Positions 52,965 through 61,528 of a stretch of 64,000 bases of DNA are shown here, one piece after another. Position 1 is the stretch's first letter, and every line of letters begins with the position of its first letter. Source of the stretch: Pseudomonas chlororaphis subsp. chlororaphis. Lineage in GTDB: Bacteria > Pseudomonadota > Gammaproteobacteria > Pseudomonadales > Pseudomonadaceae. Made by a program: the position numbers and the translations under genes. The notes under the pieces were generated by a model. That model made no database searches, was not told where the DNA came from, and saw nothing but the letters and a program-made list of their open reading frames with translations. The DNA lies in NCBI RefSeq assembly GCF_003945765.1, contig NZ_CP027712.1:1612001-1676000 (forward strand), read 5' to 3'.

Positions 52965-53878
52965 GCCGCCTGACGATCGAAGCCAGCACGCCCTTGTGCC
53001 TGTTGCAGGATGCCGGTCGCTTTGGCGTGCGGCACCTGGGCGTGACCCAGGGCGGCGCGCTGGACTGGGTGTCGATGTCCTGGGCCAACTGGCTGCTGGG
53101 CAACGCCCTGGATGCGCCGGTGATCGAGATCACCCTGGGCGGTTTCAGCGTGGTCGCCGAGGAGTTGTGCCTGCTGGCGCTGGCGGGCGCCGACCTGGGG
53201 GCCTGTATCGACGAGCGTCCGCTCAGCCCGGGGCGCAGCTTTATCCTGCAAAAAGGCCAGCGGTTGCGTTTCACCCAACCGTACCAAGGGGCGCGGACCT
53301 ACCTGGCGGCGCCCGGCGGTTTCAATGCGCCCAAGGTGCTGGGCAGTTGCGCCAGCGTGGTCCGCGAGGAACTGGGCGGGCTCGACGGTTTCGGCCGGCC
53401 GCTGGCCGCGGGCGCGCGGCTGGAGTATTGCGGGGCGGGGGTGAACCTCAAGGTGCTGTCGGGCAAGCAACTGCCGGACCTGCAGTCGAAGGCGCCGCTG
53501 GAGGTGATTCTCGGGGCGCAGATCGGCCAGTTCAGCGGGCAGAGTCTGTTCGATGCCTTCAACAGCGCCTGGACCCTGGACAACCGCGCCGACCGCATGG
53601 GCATGCGCCTGCTGGGGCCGTCACTGCGTTATCAAGGGGCGCCGATGATCTCCGAGGGCATTCCCCTGGGCGCGATCCAGGTGCCCCCGGACGGCCAGCC
53701 GATCGTGCTGCTCAACGACCGGCAGACCATTGGCGGGTATCCGCGGCTGGGAGCCTTGACGCCCCTGGCGCTGGCGCGGCTGGCGCAATGCCTGCCGGGC
53801 AGCGAAGTACGCCTGACGCCGGTGGTGCAGGAGACGGCGTATCAGCAGCAGATCGAGTTTCTGCGGCGCTTCGCCTGA
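52961..53878 (+). CDS. pxpC: 5-oxoprolinase subunit C (KipA family)
   Basis: This 305-residue allophanate-hydrolase-subunit-2-like protein has CLLQDAGRFGVRHLGVTQGGALD at about 12-34, then LGGFSVVAEE and GARTYLAAPGGF near 108. NRADRMGMRLLGPSLRY and the C-terminal IVLLNDRQTIGGYPRLG are family hallmarks. ATGA overlap with pxpB shows tight coupling of the three subunits. A perfect REP palindrome follows the stop by two bases and probably ends or stabilises the operon mRNA. Confidence 0.93.
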   Translation: MSRLTIEASTPLCLLQDAGRFGVRHLGVTQGGALDWVSMSWANWLLGNALDAPVIEITLGGFSVVAEELCLLALAGADLGACIDERPLSPGRSFILQKGQRLRFTQPYQGARTYLAAPGGFNAPKVLGSCASVVREELGGLDGFGRPLAAGARLEYCGAGVNLKVLSGKQLPDLQSKAPLEVILGAQIGQFSGQSLFDAFNSAWTLDNRADRMGMRLLGPSLRYQGAPMISEGIPLGAIQVPPDGQPIVLLNDRQTIGGYPRLGALTPLALARLAQCLPGSEVRLTPVVQETAYQQQIEFLRRFA

Positions 53879-53880
53879 TC

Positions 53881-53919
53881 CCTGTAGCCGCTGCCGCAGA
53901 CTGCGGCAGCGGCTACAGG
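53881..53919. repeat. Collapsed REP pair: perfect 19-bp palindrome
   Basis: CCTGTAGCCGCTGCCGCAG (53881-53899), one central A, then its exact reverse complement (53901-53919). This is the same unit as the REPINs at 30445 and 38939, but with the loop deleted. It lies between convergent pxpC and the VWA gene and could act on both transcripts. Confidence 0.92.
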
Positions 53920-53938
53920 GATCGCGTTGGATGGGATC

Positions 53939-55117
53939 CTATTTGGAGAGAAACCGCATCCCTTCTTCCAGGCCGCGCAAGGTCAGCGGGTACATCTGGT
54001 CTTCGATCAGCTCGCGCACGATGTTGGTCGAGGCGGTGTAGCCCCAGGTGTCTTTCGGGTAGGGGTTGATCCAGATGAGCTTCTTGTACTTCTCCATGAA
54101 GCGCTGCATCCACACATAACCGGCTTCTTCGTTCCAGTGCTCGACGCTGCCGCCGGCCTGGGTGATTTCGTAGGGCGCCATGGCGGCGTCGCCGACGAAG
54201 ATCACTTTGTAGTCGGCGCCGTACTTGTGCAGCACGTCCTGGGTCGAGGTGCGTTCCGAGCCGCGGCGCAGGTTGTTCTTCCACACCGATTCATAGATGA
54301 AGTTGTGGAAGTAGTAGTACTCCAGGTGCTTGAACTCGGTCTTGCAGGCCGAGAACAGCTCTTCGCAGATCTTCACGTGGGCATCCATGGAGCCGCCGAT
54401 ATCGAACAGCAACAGCAGCTTGATGCTGTTGCGTCGTTCCGGGCGCATCTGGATGTTCAGCAGGCCGGCGTCGCGGGCGGTGTGGTCGATGGTACCGTCG
54501 ATATCCAGCTCGTCCGCCGCGCCCTGGCGGGCGAACTTGCGCAGGCGGCGCAGGGCCACCTTGATATTGCGCGTGCCCAGTTCCACCGAGTCGTCGAGGT
54601 TCTTGTACTCGCGCTGGTCCCAGACCTTGACCGCCTTGCCCTGGCGCTTGCCGGCGTCGCCGACGCGGATACCTTCCGGGTTGAAACCGCCGGAGCCGAA
54701 GGGGCTGGTGCCGCCGGTGCCGATCCACTTGTTGCCGCCGGCATGGCGTTCCTTCTGTTCTTCCAGGCGCTTCTTGAACTCTTCGATCAGCTTGTCCAGG
54801 CCGCCGAGGGACTGGATCTGCGCCCGTTCTTCATCGGTCAGCGAGCGCTCGAACTCCTTGCGCAACCAATCCTCGGGGATCAGTGCCTGCAGGTGGTCGT
54901 CGAGTTTTTCCAGGCCGTTGAAGTAGGCGCCGAACGCGCGGTCGAACTTGTCGAAGTGCCGTTCGTCCTTCACCAGGATCGCCCGGGACAGGTAATAGAA
55001 CTCGTCCATGTCGGCGAAGGTCACGCGCTGCTTGAGCGCATTGATCAGGTCGAGCAGCTCGCGCACCGACACCGGTACCTTGGCGGCACGCATTTCATTG
55101 AACAGGTTGAGCAGCAT
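53939..55117 (-). CDS. VWA-domain (CoxE-like) protein partnered with MoxR
   Basis: This 392-residue cytosolic protein has an N-terminal helical part (about 1-140, SVRELLDLINALKQRV) and a Gly-rich link (GTGGTSPFGSGGFNPEG). A von Willebrand A domain (about 215-370) follows, with the metal-site motif LLFDIGGSMD. With the MoxR ATPase encoded 12 bases upstream it forms a MoxR-VWA pair, which in other bacteria aids maturation of metalloenzymes or complexes. The client is not evident here. Confidence 0.87.
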   Translation of the reverse strand: MLLNLFNEMRAAKVPVSVRELLDLINALKQRVTFADMDEFYYLSRAILVKDERHFDKFDRAFGAYFNGLEKLDDHLQALIPEDWLRKEFERSLTDEERAQIQSLGGLDKLIEEFKKRLEEQKERHAGGNKWIGTGGTSPFGSGGFNPEGIRVGDAGKRQGKAVKVWDQREYKNLDDSVELGTRNIKVALRRLRKFARQGAADELDIDGTIDHTARDAGLLNIQMRPERRNSIKLLLLFDIGGSMDAHVKICEELFSACKTEFKHLEYYYFHNFIYESVWKNNLRRGSERTSTQDVLHKYGADYKVIFVGDAAMAPYEITQAGGSVEHWNEEAGYVWMQRFMEKYKKLIWINPYPKDTWGYTASTNIVRELIEDQMYPLTLRGLEEGMRFLSK

Positions 55118-55129
55118 GACAATGCCCTC

Positions 55130-55975
55130 TCAGCGGGTGCCACGACGGCTCATGAACGCCAGGCGTTCGAGCAGCTGTACATCCTGCTCGTTCTTCACCA
55201 GGGCACCGGCTAGCGGCGGGATGGCCTTGGTCGGATCGCGTTCGCGCAGCACCGCTTCGCCGATGTTGTCGGCCATCAGCAGCTTGAGCCAGTCCACCAG
55301 TTCGGAGGTCGAAGGCTTCTTCTTCAGGCCCGGTACCTTGCGCACATCGAAGAACACGTCCAGCGCTTCGCTGACCAGGTCCTTCTTGATGTCCGGGTAG
55401 TGCACGTCGACGATTTTCTGCAGGGTGGTGCGGTCGGGGAAGGCGATGTAGTGGAAGAAACAGCGGCGCAGGAAAGCGTCCGGCAGCTCTTTCTCGTTGT
55501 TGGAGGTAATGATGATGATCGGGCGCTGTTTGGCCTTGATGGTCTCGTCGATTTCGTAGACGTAGAACTCCATCTTGTCGAGTTCCTGCAACAGGTCGTT
55601 GGGGAACTCGATGTCGGCCTTGTCGATCTCGTCGATCAGCAGGATCACCCGCTCCTCGGATTCGAAGGCCTCCCACAGCTTGCCTTTCTTCAGGTAGTTG
55701 CGGATGTCATGCACCTTGTCCACGCCCAGCTGCGAATCGCGCAGGCGGCTCACTGCGTCGTACTCGTACAGGCCCTGGTGAGCCTTGGTGGTGGACTTGA
55801 TGTGCCAGGTGATCAGCCTGGCACCGAAGGACTCGGCCAGTTGCTCGGCGAGCATGGTCTTGCCGGTGCCCGGTTCACCCTTGACCAGCAGCGGCCGCTC
55901 CAGGGTGATGGCGGCATTGACTGCCAGCTTCAGGTCATCGGTGGCGACGTACGCGCTGGTGCCTTCGAACTTCAT
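55130..55975 (-). CDS. MoxR-family AAA+ ATPase
   Basis: This 281-residue ATPase has Walker A LLVKGEPGTGKTMLAE (about 32-47), Walker B ILLIDEIDKADIEF (about 112-125), sensor 1 IIITSNNEKELPDAFLRRC, and an Arg finger region. The start is ATG 55975 behind GAGGAATT; TTG 55981 is less likely. It is the first gene of a two-gene operon with the VWA protein; such pairs remodel protein complexes. Confidence 0.9.
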   Translation of the reverse strand: MKFEGTSAYVATDDLKLAVNAAITLERPLLVKGEPGTGKTMLAEQLAESFGARLITWHIKSTTKAHQGLYEYDAVSRLRDSQLGVDKVHDIRNYLKKGKLWEAFESEERVILLIDEIDKADIEFPNDLLQELDKMEFYVYEIDETIKAKQRPIIIITSNNEKELPDAFLRRCFFHYIAFPDRTTLQKIVDVHYPDIKKDLVSEALDVFFDVRKVPGLKKKPSTSELVDWLKLLMADNIGEAVLRERDPTKAIPPLAGALVKNEQDVQLLERLAFMSRRGTR

Positions 55976-56077
55976 CTGCAATTCCTCGAACGGTAACGCC
56001 GACGTGCATCGAGCAGGTCGGAAGAATAAAACACGAATGGCCGACTATAGCGCGCCGCCCGGCCGACTGTGAACGCA

Positions 56078-56108
56078 GACGCCCCATTCAGTCTCTGAAT
56101 GGGGCGTC
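56078..56108. terminator. 13-bp perfect hairpin after the DUF748 gene
   Basis: GACGCCCCATTCA (56078-56090) pairs with TGAATGGGGCGTC (56096-56108), loop GTCTC. No T-run is seen on either strand, so termination may be weak. It separates the DUF748 gene from the MoxR promoter. Confidence 0.6.
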
Positions 56109-56118
56109 ACGTGGTGAC

Positions 56119-57192
56119 TCAGTCAGCAGATGGTTTGGGACGCTCATATTGGGCATTGAAGGCCTCGATGAAACCATTGCGTAAAATCTGCAAAAAAGCC
56201 TGGAATGCGCTGATATCACGCTGATGTACGCTGCCTTTGAGTTCGACCCGGGTGGCGAACTGGTTTTTTCCCTGGTTTTTCAGCACGGTTTCGCTGACCC
56301 CCACCAGGGCTTCCCAGATCGAACGGAATATCCCTTTGTCCTTGTTCTCGACATCCTGCTGCCAATTGAACACATCGACGTCGCGCAGCAGCGGCTTGAT
56401 ATAGCCGGTGAGCTGGCCCTTGTTGGCTTCGGCTTCGATCACCAGGTCGCCGTGGCCGGCGTTGAAGTCGAATTTGCCATAGGCGGCGGCGAAGTCGTTC
56501 AAGCGCTTGAGTTCGATATCCCGCACGCGCAGGCGGAACTCGAAGTCCTGGAAGTCGCTCAGTGGGTCGAAGGTGGCGTTGGTTTCCAGGGGCGCATGGC
56601 CCAGCAGCAGGGCCTTGCCTTCGAGGCGGGCGTCGCGTTTGCCTTGGGTGTCGACCACGTTGGTCAGGTTGTAGGCGATGGCGTTGACCTGGGTGGCGCT
56701 CATGTTCACCGGCGGTTTGGAGTTGAAGTTACGGAAACTGATCTTGCCTTCGCTGACCTGTACTTCGTTGAGGGTGATGGGCAGCAGTTTGTTCAGCTGG
56801 GCCCGCCAGTCGGTGCCTTCACCGGTTTGCGAGTTCTGTTTGTTGGCGCCGTCGACGAAGTTGACCTGCGGCCCGACGAATTGCACTTCGGCCACCACCG
56901 CATGGTCGTACCACAGGGAACGCCAGCTCACTGACAGATCGACCAGCGGTGCATTGACGAACGGCACCGGCACCTTGCCGTCGACCTTGACGATTTTCAG
57001 GCCGTTGATCCGGTAGGCACCGCGCCACAGGGCCAGGTCGACATCGGCGATCTGGCCACGGTAGTCGCCCATGTTGGCGAGCCGGTCATTGAGGTAATCG
57101 CGCACCAGGTAGGGCAGGGCGATATGCAGGGCAACCAGCAGCACCAGCACCCCGGCGAGGGTCCACAGGGGCCAACTGTAGCGACGTTTCAT
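56119..57192 (-). CDS. DUF748/AsmA-like envelope protein
   Basis: This 357-residue protein is anchored by one N-terminal helix (about 8-28). A long periplasmic beta-rich part has YLNDRLANMGDYRGQI and DLALWRGAYRINGLKI near 35-65 and VSEGKISFRNFNSKP near 145, patterns of DUF748 and AsmA-like proteins. Family members are linked to outer-membrane lipid transport. The C terminus is helical and basic. It is monocistronic, divergent from cysK. Confidence 0.82.
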   Translation of the reverse strand: MKRRYSWPLWTLAGVLVLLVALHIALPYLVRDYLNDRLANMGDYRGQIADVDLALWRGAYRINGLKIVKVDGKVPVPFVNAPLVDLSVSWRSLWYDHAVVAEVQFVGPQVNFVDGANKQNSQTGEGTDWRAQLNKLLPITLNEVQVSEGKISFRNFNSKPPVNMSATQVNAIAYNLTNVVDTQGKRDARLEGKALLLGHAPLETNATFDPLSDFQDFEFRLRVRDIELKRLNDFAAAYGKFDFNAGHGDLVIEAEANKGQLTGYIKPLLRDVDVFNWQQDVENKDKGIFRSIWEALVGVSETVLKNQGKNQFATRVELKGSVHQRDISAFQAFLQILRNGFIEAFNAQYERPKPSAD

Positions 57193-57325
57193 GAGCGTGA
57201 GTCTCCAGCCATGTGCCTTATAGCGATTGACTCCCCGGCATCGCAGACGTTCGTCCCGACTGGACGCTCATGGGTGCGAGGCATACCCTTGAAGACTTCC
57301 TTTCACGCTGTACAAGGACCCAGCC

Positions 57326-58300
57326 ATGAGCCGCATTTTCGTTGACAACGCCCATTCCATCGGCAATACGCCGCTGGTGCAGATCAACCGCATCGCGCCC
57401 CGCGGCGTCACCATCCTGGCCAAGATCGAAGGGCGCAACCCGGGTTATTCGGTGAAGTGCCGGATCGGCGCGAACATGATCTGGGATGCGGAAAGCAGCG
57501 GCAAACTCAAGCCGGGCATGACCATCATCGAGCCGACCTCGGGTAACACCGGTATCGGCCTGGCCTTCGTCGCCGCGGCCCGTGGCTATAAGCTGGTCCT
57601 GACCATGCCGGCGTCGATGAGCATCGAGCGACGCAAGGTGCTCAAGGCCCTGGGGGCCGAGCTGGTGCTGACCGAGCCGGCCAAGGGCATGAAAGGGGCG
57701 ATCGAGAAGGCCGCGCAAATCCTCGCCAGCGATCCTGACAAATACTTCATGCCACAGCAGTTCGATAACCCGGCCAACCCGGCGATCCACGAGAAAACCA
57801 CCGGTCCGGAAATCTGGAATGACACCGATGGCGCGGTGGACGTGCTGGTGGCGGGCGTCGGCACCGGCGGCACCATCACCGGGGTTTCCCGCTACATCAA
57901 GAAGACCCAGGGCAAACCTATCCTGTCGGTGGCGGTGGAGCCGAGCGTCTCGCCGGTGATCACCCAGAAGCTGGCCGGCGAAGAGATCAAGCCCAGCCCG
58001 CACAAGATCCAGGGCATCGGTGCCGGTTTTGTGCCGAGCAATCTCGACCTGTCGATGGTCGACCGGGTCGAGCTGGCGAGCGACGAGGAATCCAAGGCCA
58101 TGGCCCTGCGCCTGATGCAGGAGGAGGGGATCCTCTGTGGCATCTCCTGCGGCGCGGCGATGGCGGTGGCGGTGCGCCTGGCGGAAACCCCCGAGATGCA
58201 AGGCAAGACCATAGTGGTGGTGCTGCCGGATTCGGGTGAGCGTTATCTGTCGAGCATGCTGTTCAGCGACCTGTTCACCGAGCAGGAGAACCAGCAGTAA
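57326..58300 (+). CDS. cysK: Cysteine synthase A (O-acetylserine sulfhydrylase)
   Basis: This 324-residue PLP enzyme makes L-cysteine from O-acetylserine and sulfide. The PLP lysine is Lys44 in [13 protein letters not shown]. The substrate loop is PTSGNTGIG near 73, the phosphate-binding loop is [10 protein letters not shown] near 177, and the C-terminal SCGAAM is present. The length and motifs fit CysK better than CysM. ATG 57326 is behind AAGGACCC. It is monocistronic, followed by a hairpin. Confidence 0.92.
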   Translation: MSRIFVDNAHSIGNTPLVQINRIAPRGVTILAKIEGRNPGYSVKCRIGANMIWDAESSGKLKPGMTIIEPTSGNTGIGLAFVAAARGYKLVLTMPASMSIERRKVLKALGAELVLTEPAKGMKGAIEKAAQILASDPDKYFMPQQFDNPANPAIHEKTTGPEIWNDTDGAVDVLVAGVGTGGTITGVSRYIKKTQGKPILSVAVEPSVSPVITQKLAGEEIKPSPHKIQGIGAGFVPSNLDLSMVDRVELASDEESKAMALRLMQEEGILCGISCGAAMAVAVRLAETPEMQGKTIVVVLPDSGERYLSSMLFSDLFTEQENQQ

Positions 58301-58314
58301 GGCAGTGGGAAGGT

Positions 58315-58355
58315 GATCGCCGGCAGGCTCCGCAGGAGCCCGCTTGCCGGCGATC
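58315..58355. repeat. REP-like hairpin, GATCGCCGGCA type
   Basis: GATCGCCGGCA (58315-58325) and TGCCGGCGATC (58345-58355), with an inner hairpin GGCTCC-GCA-GGAGCC. It lies 14 bases after cysK. This is a fourth palindromic family; also a plausible terminator stem, although no T-run follows. Confidence 0.8.
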
Positions 58356-58395
58356 GAAGGCGTGCAGGGCATGTTGCATGGGTACTGACCTGCGT

Positions 58396-58439
58396 CAGCT
58401 GGCGTTCAGCTGGCGTTCAGCTGGCGTTCAGCTGGCGTG
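58396..58439. repeat. 11-bp tandem repeat, four copies, upstream of lpxO
   Basis: CAGCTGGCGTT in three exact copies (58396-58428) and a fourth with G at the last base (58429-58439). The unit includes the palindrome CAGCTG, so four such sites recur about once per helix turn. It lies about 145 bases before the lpxO start, in the promoter region. Confidence 0.92.
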
Positions 58440-58583
58440 TGTTAATCAGCGTTTTATTGCACGACTGTTAACACTGATTGTCGGTTTGTGCGGGTTTTTC
58501 CAGGGGCCAGGAGTGTTTATCATGGCCGGCTGCCATGCCGGATGAATGCTGCCCCGCCGGTAATTATTTCAAGGAGATATTGC

Positions 58584-59522
58584 ATGAGCCTTTCGTTTGC
58601 CGCCAAGTCCGCGGTGTTGCTGCTATTCATCGGCAGTACTCTCTACGTGCATTTACGCGGCAAGGCTCGACTGCCGGTGCTGCGTCAGTTCGTCAACCAT
58701 TCGGCGCTGTTCGCTCCTTATAACGCCTTGATGTACCTGTTTTCCGGTGTGCCTTCCAAGCCCTATCTGGACCGCAGCAAGTTCCCCGAGCTGGATGTGC
58801 TCAAGGACAACTGGGAAGTGATCCGCGACGAAGCCATGCATTTGTTCGACGAGGGTTACATCCGCGCCGCCGAGAAGAACAACGACGCCGGTTTCGGTTC
58901 GTTCTTCAAGAAGGGCTGGAAGCGTTTCTACCTCAAGTGGTACGACAAACCGCTGCCGTCGGCCGAGTTGCTGTGCCCGAAGACCGTTGAACTGGTCAGC
59001 CGCATTCCCAACGTCAAGGGCGCGATGTTCGCCCTGCTGCCCGGTGGCAGCCACCTGAACCCGCACCGCGATCCGTTCGCCGGCTCCCTGCGTTATCACC
59101 TGGGCCTGTCCACGCCGAACTCCGACGACTGCCGGATTTTCGTCGACGGCCAGGTCTACGCCTGGCGCGATGGCGAAGACGTGATGTTCGATGAAACCTA
59201 TGTGCACTGGGTCAAAAACGAGACCGACAAGACCCGGGTCATTCTGTTCTGCGACATCGAGCGTCCGCTGAGCAACCCGCTGATGACCCGCATCAACCGC
59301 TGGATCAGCGCCTGGCTGGGGCGTGCCACCGCGCCGCAGAACCTCGACGACGAGCGCGTCGGCGGGATCAACCAGGCCTATGCCTGGAGCAAGCGCTTCA
59401 GCGACCGCATCAGTGGCGTGGTCAAGCAATGGAAGCGCCGCAATCCGAAGCTCTACCGCGTCATGCGTCCGGTGCTGGCGGTGGTGGTCCTGACCGCCCT
59501 GGGTTACTGGTTGTTCGGATAA
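58584..59522 (+). CDS. lpxO: Lipid A 2-hydroxylase (LpxO family)
   Basis: This 312-residue Fe(II)/2-oxoglutarate oxygenase adds a 2-OH to a secondary lipid A acyl chain. An N-terminal membrane helix (about 6-24) and a C-terminal one (about 293-310) anchor it. The aspartyl/asparaginyl-hydroxylase core has GGSHLNPHRDPFAGSLRYHL with the His-x-Asp metal pair, and FDETYVHWVKNET with the second His. The start ATG has AAGGAGATATTGC. The length fits the family. It is one of two lipid A modifiers in the window. Confidence 0.9.
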   Translation: MSLSFAAKSAVLLLFIGSTLYVHLRGKARLPVLRQFVNHSALFAPYNALMYLFSGVPSKPYLDRSKFPELDVLKDNWEVIRDEAMHLFDEGYIRAAEKNNDAGFGSFFKKGWKRFYLKWYDKPLPSAELLCPKTVELVSRIPNVKGAMFALLPGGSHLNPHRDPFAGSLRYHLGLSTPNSDDCRIFVDGQVYAWRDGEDVMFDETYVHWVKNETDKTRVILFCDIERPLSNPLMTRINRWISAWLGRATAPQNLDDERVGGINQAYAWSKRFSDRISGVVKQWKRRNPKLYRVMRPVLAVVVLTALGYWLFG

Positions 59523-59607
59523 GGCGTTGCAATGAATATCGGGCGCTGGTTATAGTCGGCGCCCGGTGTATCAGAAGATTCACCTTCCACTTCAGAAAGA
59601 TCAGCAC

Positions 59608-59772
59608 ATGCCTCATTCCCTCATCAACGCGGTAGTCGATTCAGCGGTCAACGCTGGCGTCGTGCCGTGCGGGAACCCGCAGCCTGTGCAGATCAGTCAT
59701 TACCCCCCACCTGTCAGTAGCACGCCGGTGTGCGCCGTCGTATCACCGCCGGGTGTCGTCGTACAGGGCTGA
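59608..59772 (+). CDS. Possible 54-residue protein, function unknown
   Basis: ATG 59608 is followed by 54 codons rich in Val, Pro and Ser, with two Cys (GVVPCGNPQP, TPVCAVVSP). A weak GAAAGA site lies at suitable distance. The sequence has no membrane segment or signal peptide. It fills the gap between lpxO and the EamA gene in the same direction. It may be a real small protein or chance. Confidence 0.35.
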   Translation: MPHSLINAVVDSAVNAGVVPCGNPQPVQISHYPPPVSSTPVCAVVSPPGVVVQG

Positions 59773-59867
59773 TCAGCAACCTCTGCTGTTGCCCGCGCCC
59801 GCCAGAAAAAACTACTGAATTTCAGCCTCGGCTGAGTTGGCTATTTGCCTGATTACAGGTGGTATTC

Positions 59868-60731
59868 ATGTTGTTCATATCGAAAAAGTCCGCGCTTGCG
59901 GCGGCTTCCACGAGCCTGTTCGTCCTGCTCTGGAGCAGTGGGGCGATCTTCTCCAAATGGGGGCTGGCCCATGCCTCGCCCTTTGCCTTCCTGTTGTTTC
60001 GTTTTGCCATCGCCCTGTGCGGGCTGGTGCTGTTGATTCCCCTGCTCAATCTGCGTTTGCCCCGCGGACGCAAGCCGATGCTGTATGCGGTGGCCACCGG
60101 GCTGGTGTTGCTGGGGGCATACCAGATCTTCTACCTGCTGGCCCTGGACCTGAAGGTCACCCCCGGAGTGATGGCCACCATCATGGGAGTACAACCCATC
60201 CTCACCGTGGTGATCATGGAGCGTCAGCGCTCCTGGAGCCGGATGTTCGGCCTGGCGCTGGGTTTGGCCGGGTTGATCATGGTGGTCTATCAGGGCATCG
60301 GACTGGCCGGCATGTCGCTGGCCGGGATGCTCTTCGGTCTGCTGGCCCTGGTGAGCATGACCCTGGGCTCGATCATGCAGAAGCGCATCAGCGACAACCC
60401 GCTGGGAACCCTGCCGGTGCAGTACCTGGCGGGGCTGTTGCTGTGCGCGCTGTTCGTGCCGTTCCAGCCGTTCCACTTCGAGCACAGCGGCGGCTTTATC
60501 GTCCCGGCGCTGTGGATGGGGCTGGTGGTCTCGGTGCTGGCGACTTTGCTGCTGTACCGGCTGATCGCTCGTGGCAATCTGGTGAATGTCACCAGCCTGT
60601 TCTACTTGGTGCCGGCGGTGACCGCCGTGATGGACTACCTGTTCTTCGGTAATCGACTGGCGCTGCTGAGCGTGCTCGGCATGCTGTTGATCATCGTCGG
60701 GTTGGTGTTTGTGTTCCGCAAAAACAGCTGA
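59868..60731 (+). CDS. EamA/DMT-family permease
   Basis: This 287-residue inner-membrane protein has ten hydrophobic segments in two EamA halves (about 12-135 and 150-283). Typical segments are LFVLLWSSGAIFSKWGLAHASP at helix 1, LALDLKVTPGVMATIMGVQPILT in the first half, and SLFYLVPAVTAVMDYLFFG in the second. The substrate is unknown. It is not close to the other EamA protein at 28233-29144. ATG 59868 has ACAGGTGG upstream. Confidence 0.87.
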   Translation: MLFISKKSALAAASTSLFVLLWSSGAIFSKWGLAHASPFAFLLFRFAIALCGLVLLIPLLNLRLPRGRKPMLYAVATGLVLLGAYQIFYLLALDLKVTPGVMATIMGVQPILTVVIMERQRSWSRMFGLALGLAGLIMVVYQGIGLAGMSLAGMLFGLLALVSMTLGSIMQKRISDNPLGTLPVQYLAGLLLCALFVPFQPFHFEHSGGFIVPALWMGLVVSVLATLLLYRLIARGNLVNVTSLFYLVPAVTAVMDYLFFGNRLALLSVLGMLLIIVGLVFVFRKNS

Positions 60732-60744
60732 TTCATGAGGGCCG

Positions 60745-60784
60745 GGCGCAGCTTTCGACTTGAGCGAGGGCTGCGCCTTTTTTT
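60745..60784 (+). terminator. Intrinsic terminator after the EamA gene
   Basis: GGCGCAGC (60745-60752) pairs with GCTGCGCC (60770-60777) around a 17-base loop, followed by seven T. Confidence 0.85.
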
Positions 60785-60963
60785 GCCAGGGCGGACCCTT
60801 CAGATTGGCCAGGGCTGGCCGATAGCAATGATGGCTCATTGCCATTAATTTGTATTCTCCTTTACCCTATTTATTGGTGATTTGGGAATAGGACAAACCT
60901 TAAAAATTAAAGATTTCTTCTACACTGACGACACACTCTTCAGGCCCAATGGAGAAAGTCAGA

Positions 60964-61350
60964 ATGAGTACCAAGCTGGTTTTGGCAGGTGTCGGCATGT
61001 TTCTAGGCTTGAGTGGAATCTGTTCCGCAGCCCCTCAAAGCATCCAGGGAACGATCTATTTTCACGGCAGCATCGTCGAGGAGCCTTGCACGCCAAGCTC
61101 GACTGCCCAAGGCGGGGCCGCGTTGAGTCTTCGCCAGTGCCCGCAGTTTTCCCGCGGCAACGACATTCGTGTGCATGGCGTCGGCCCATCGAGCTCGGTG
61201 ACGGCCATCGGCAAATCGCCAGTCAACGTCAAGCTGGTCACGGACAGCGGCAAGGAAGGGCGCTACTACGATCAGCAATATGCGCTGGTCGATGAGGTAG
61301 GCAAACCGGTCAACTCGGGGATGTACCTGATTACCTTGACGTCGCCATGA
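60964..61350 (+). CDS. Orphan fimbrin-like secreted protein
   Basis: This 128-residue protein has a signal peptide (about 1-23, cleavage near CSA-AP). The mature N terminus SIQGTIYFHGSIVEEPCTPS is the type-1 fimbrin pattern, with a second Cys in LRQCPQF; the pair is about 30 residues apart. It is shorter than normal fimbrins and ends in YLITLTSP. The start ATG 60964 has GGAGAAA. An AT-rich region of about 100 bases precedes it, so it has its own promoter. No chaperone or usher is adjacent; it might be used by the CupB-like machinery in this window or act otherwise. Confidence 0.7.
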   Translation: MSTKLVLAGVGMFLGLSGICSAAPQSIQGTIYFHGSIVEEPCTPSSTAQGGAALSLRQCPQFSRGNDIRVHGVGPSSSVTAIGKSPVNVKLVTDSGKEGRYYDQQYALVDEVGKPVNSGMYLITLTSP

Positions 61351-61363
61351 CACAGGTATAGGC

Positions 61364-61393
61364 CAATACCCGGCGCTAGAGCGCCGGGTATTG
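61364..61393. terminator. 13-bp perfect hairpin after the fimbrin-like gene
   Basis: CAATACCCGGCGC (61364-61376) and GCGCCGGGTATTG (61381-61393) around TAGA. It has no T-run. It may stabilise the mRNA end or terminate weakly. Confidence 0.6.
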
Positions 61394-61446
61394 AATGACC
61401 GTCACGGATGCCCCCGTTGTTGCTGGAGGCATGCCTTGACGAAAGG

Positions 61447-61479
61447 CAAAAAAAGACCGGCAAGTGTACCTTGCCGGTC
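61447..61479 (-). terminator. Intrinsic terminator of the autotransporter gene
   Basis: GACCGGCAAG and CTTGCCGGTC (10-bp stem, 61455-61479); on the minus strand a run of seven T follows (61448-61454). It lies about 50 bases after the autotransporter stop. Confidence 0.88.
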
Positions 61480-61528
61480 AATCCACAACACACAGCGGCG
61501 GGGCCGCCGCTGCGTGATCATGGCGGGG

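Noticed and set aside
53927..55213. 428-codon plus-strand frame opposite the VWA gene
   Set aside because: Shadow of a gene with a clear MIDAS motif.
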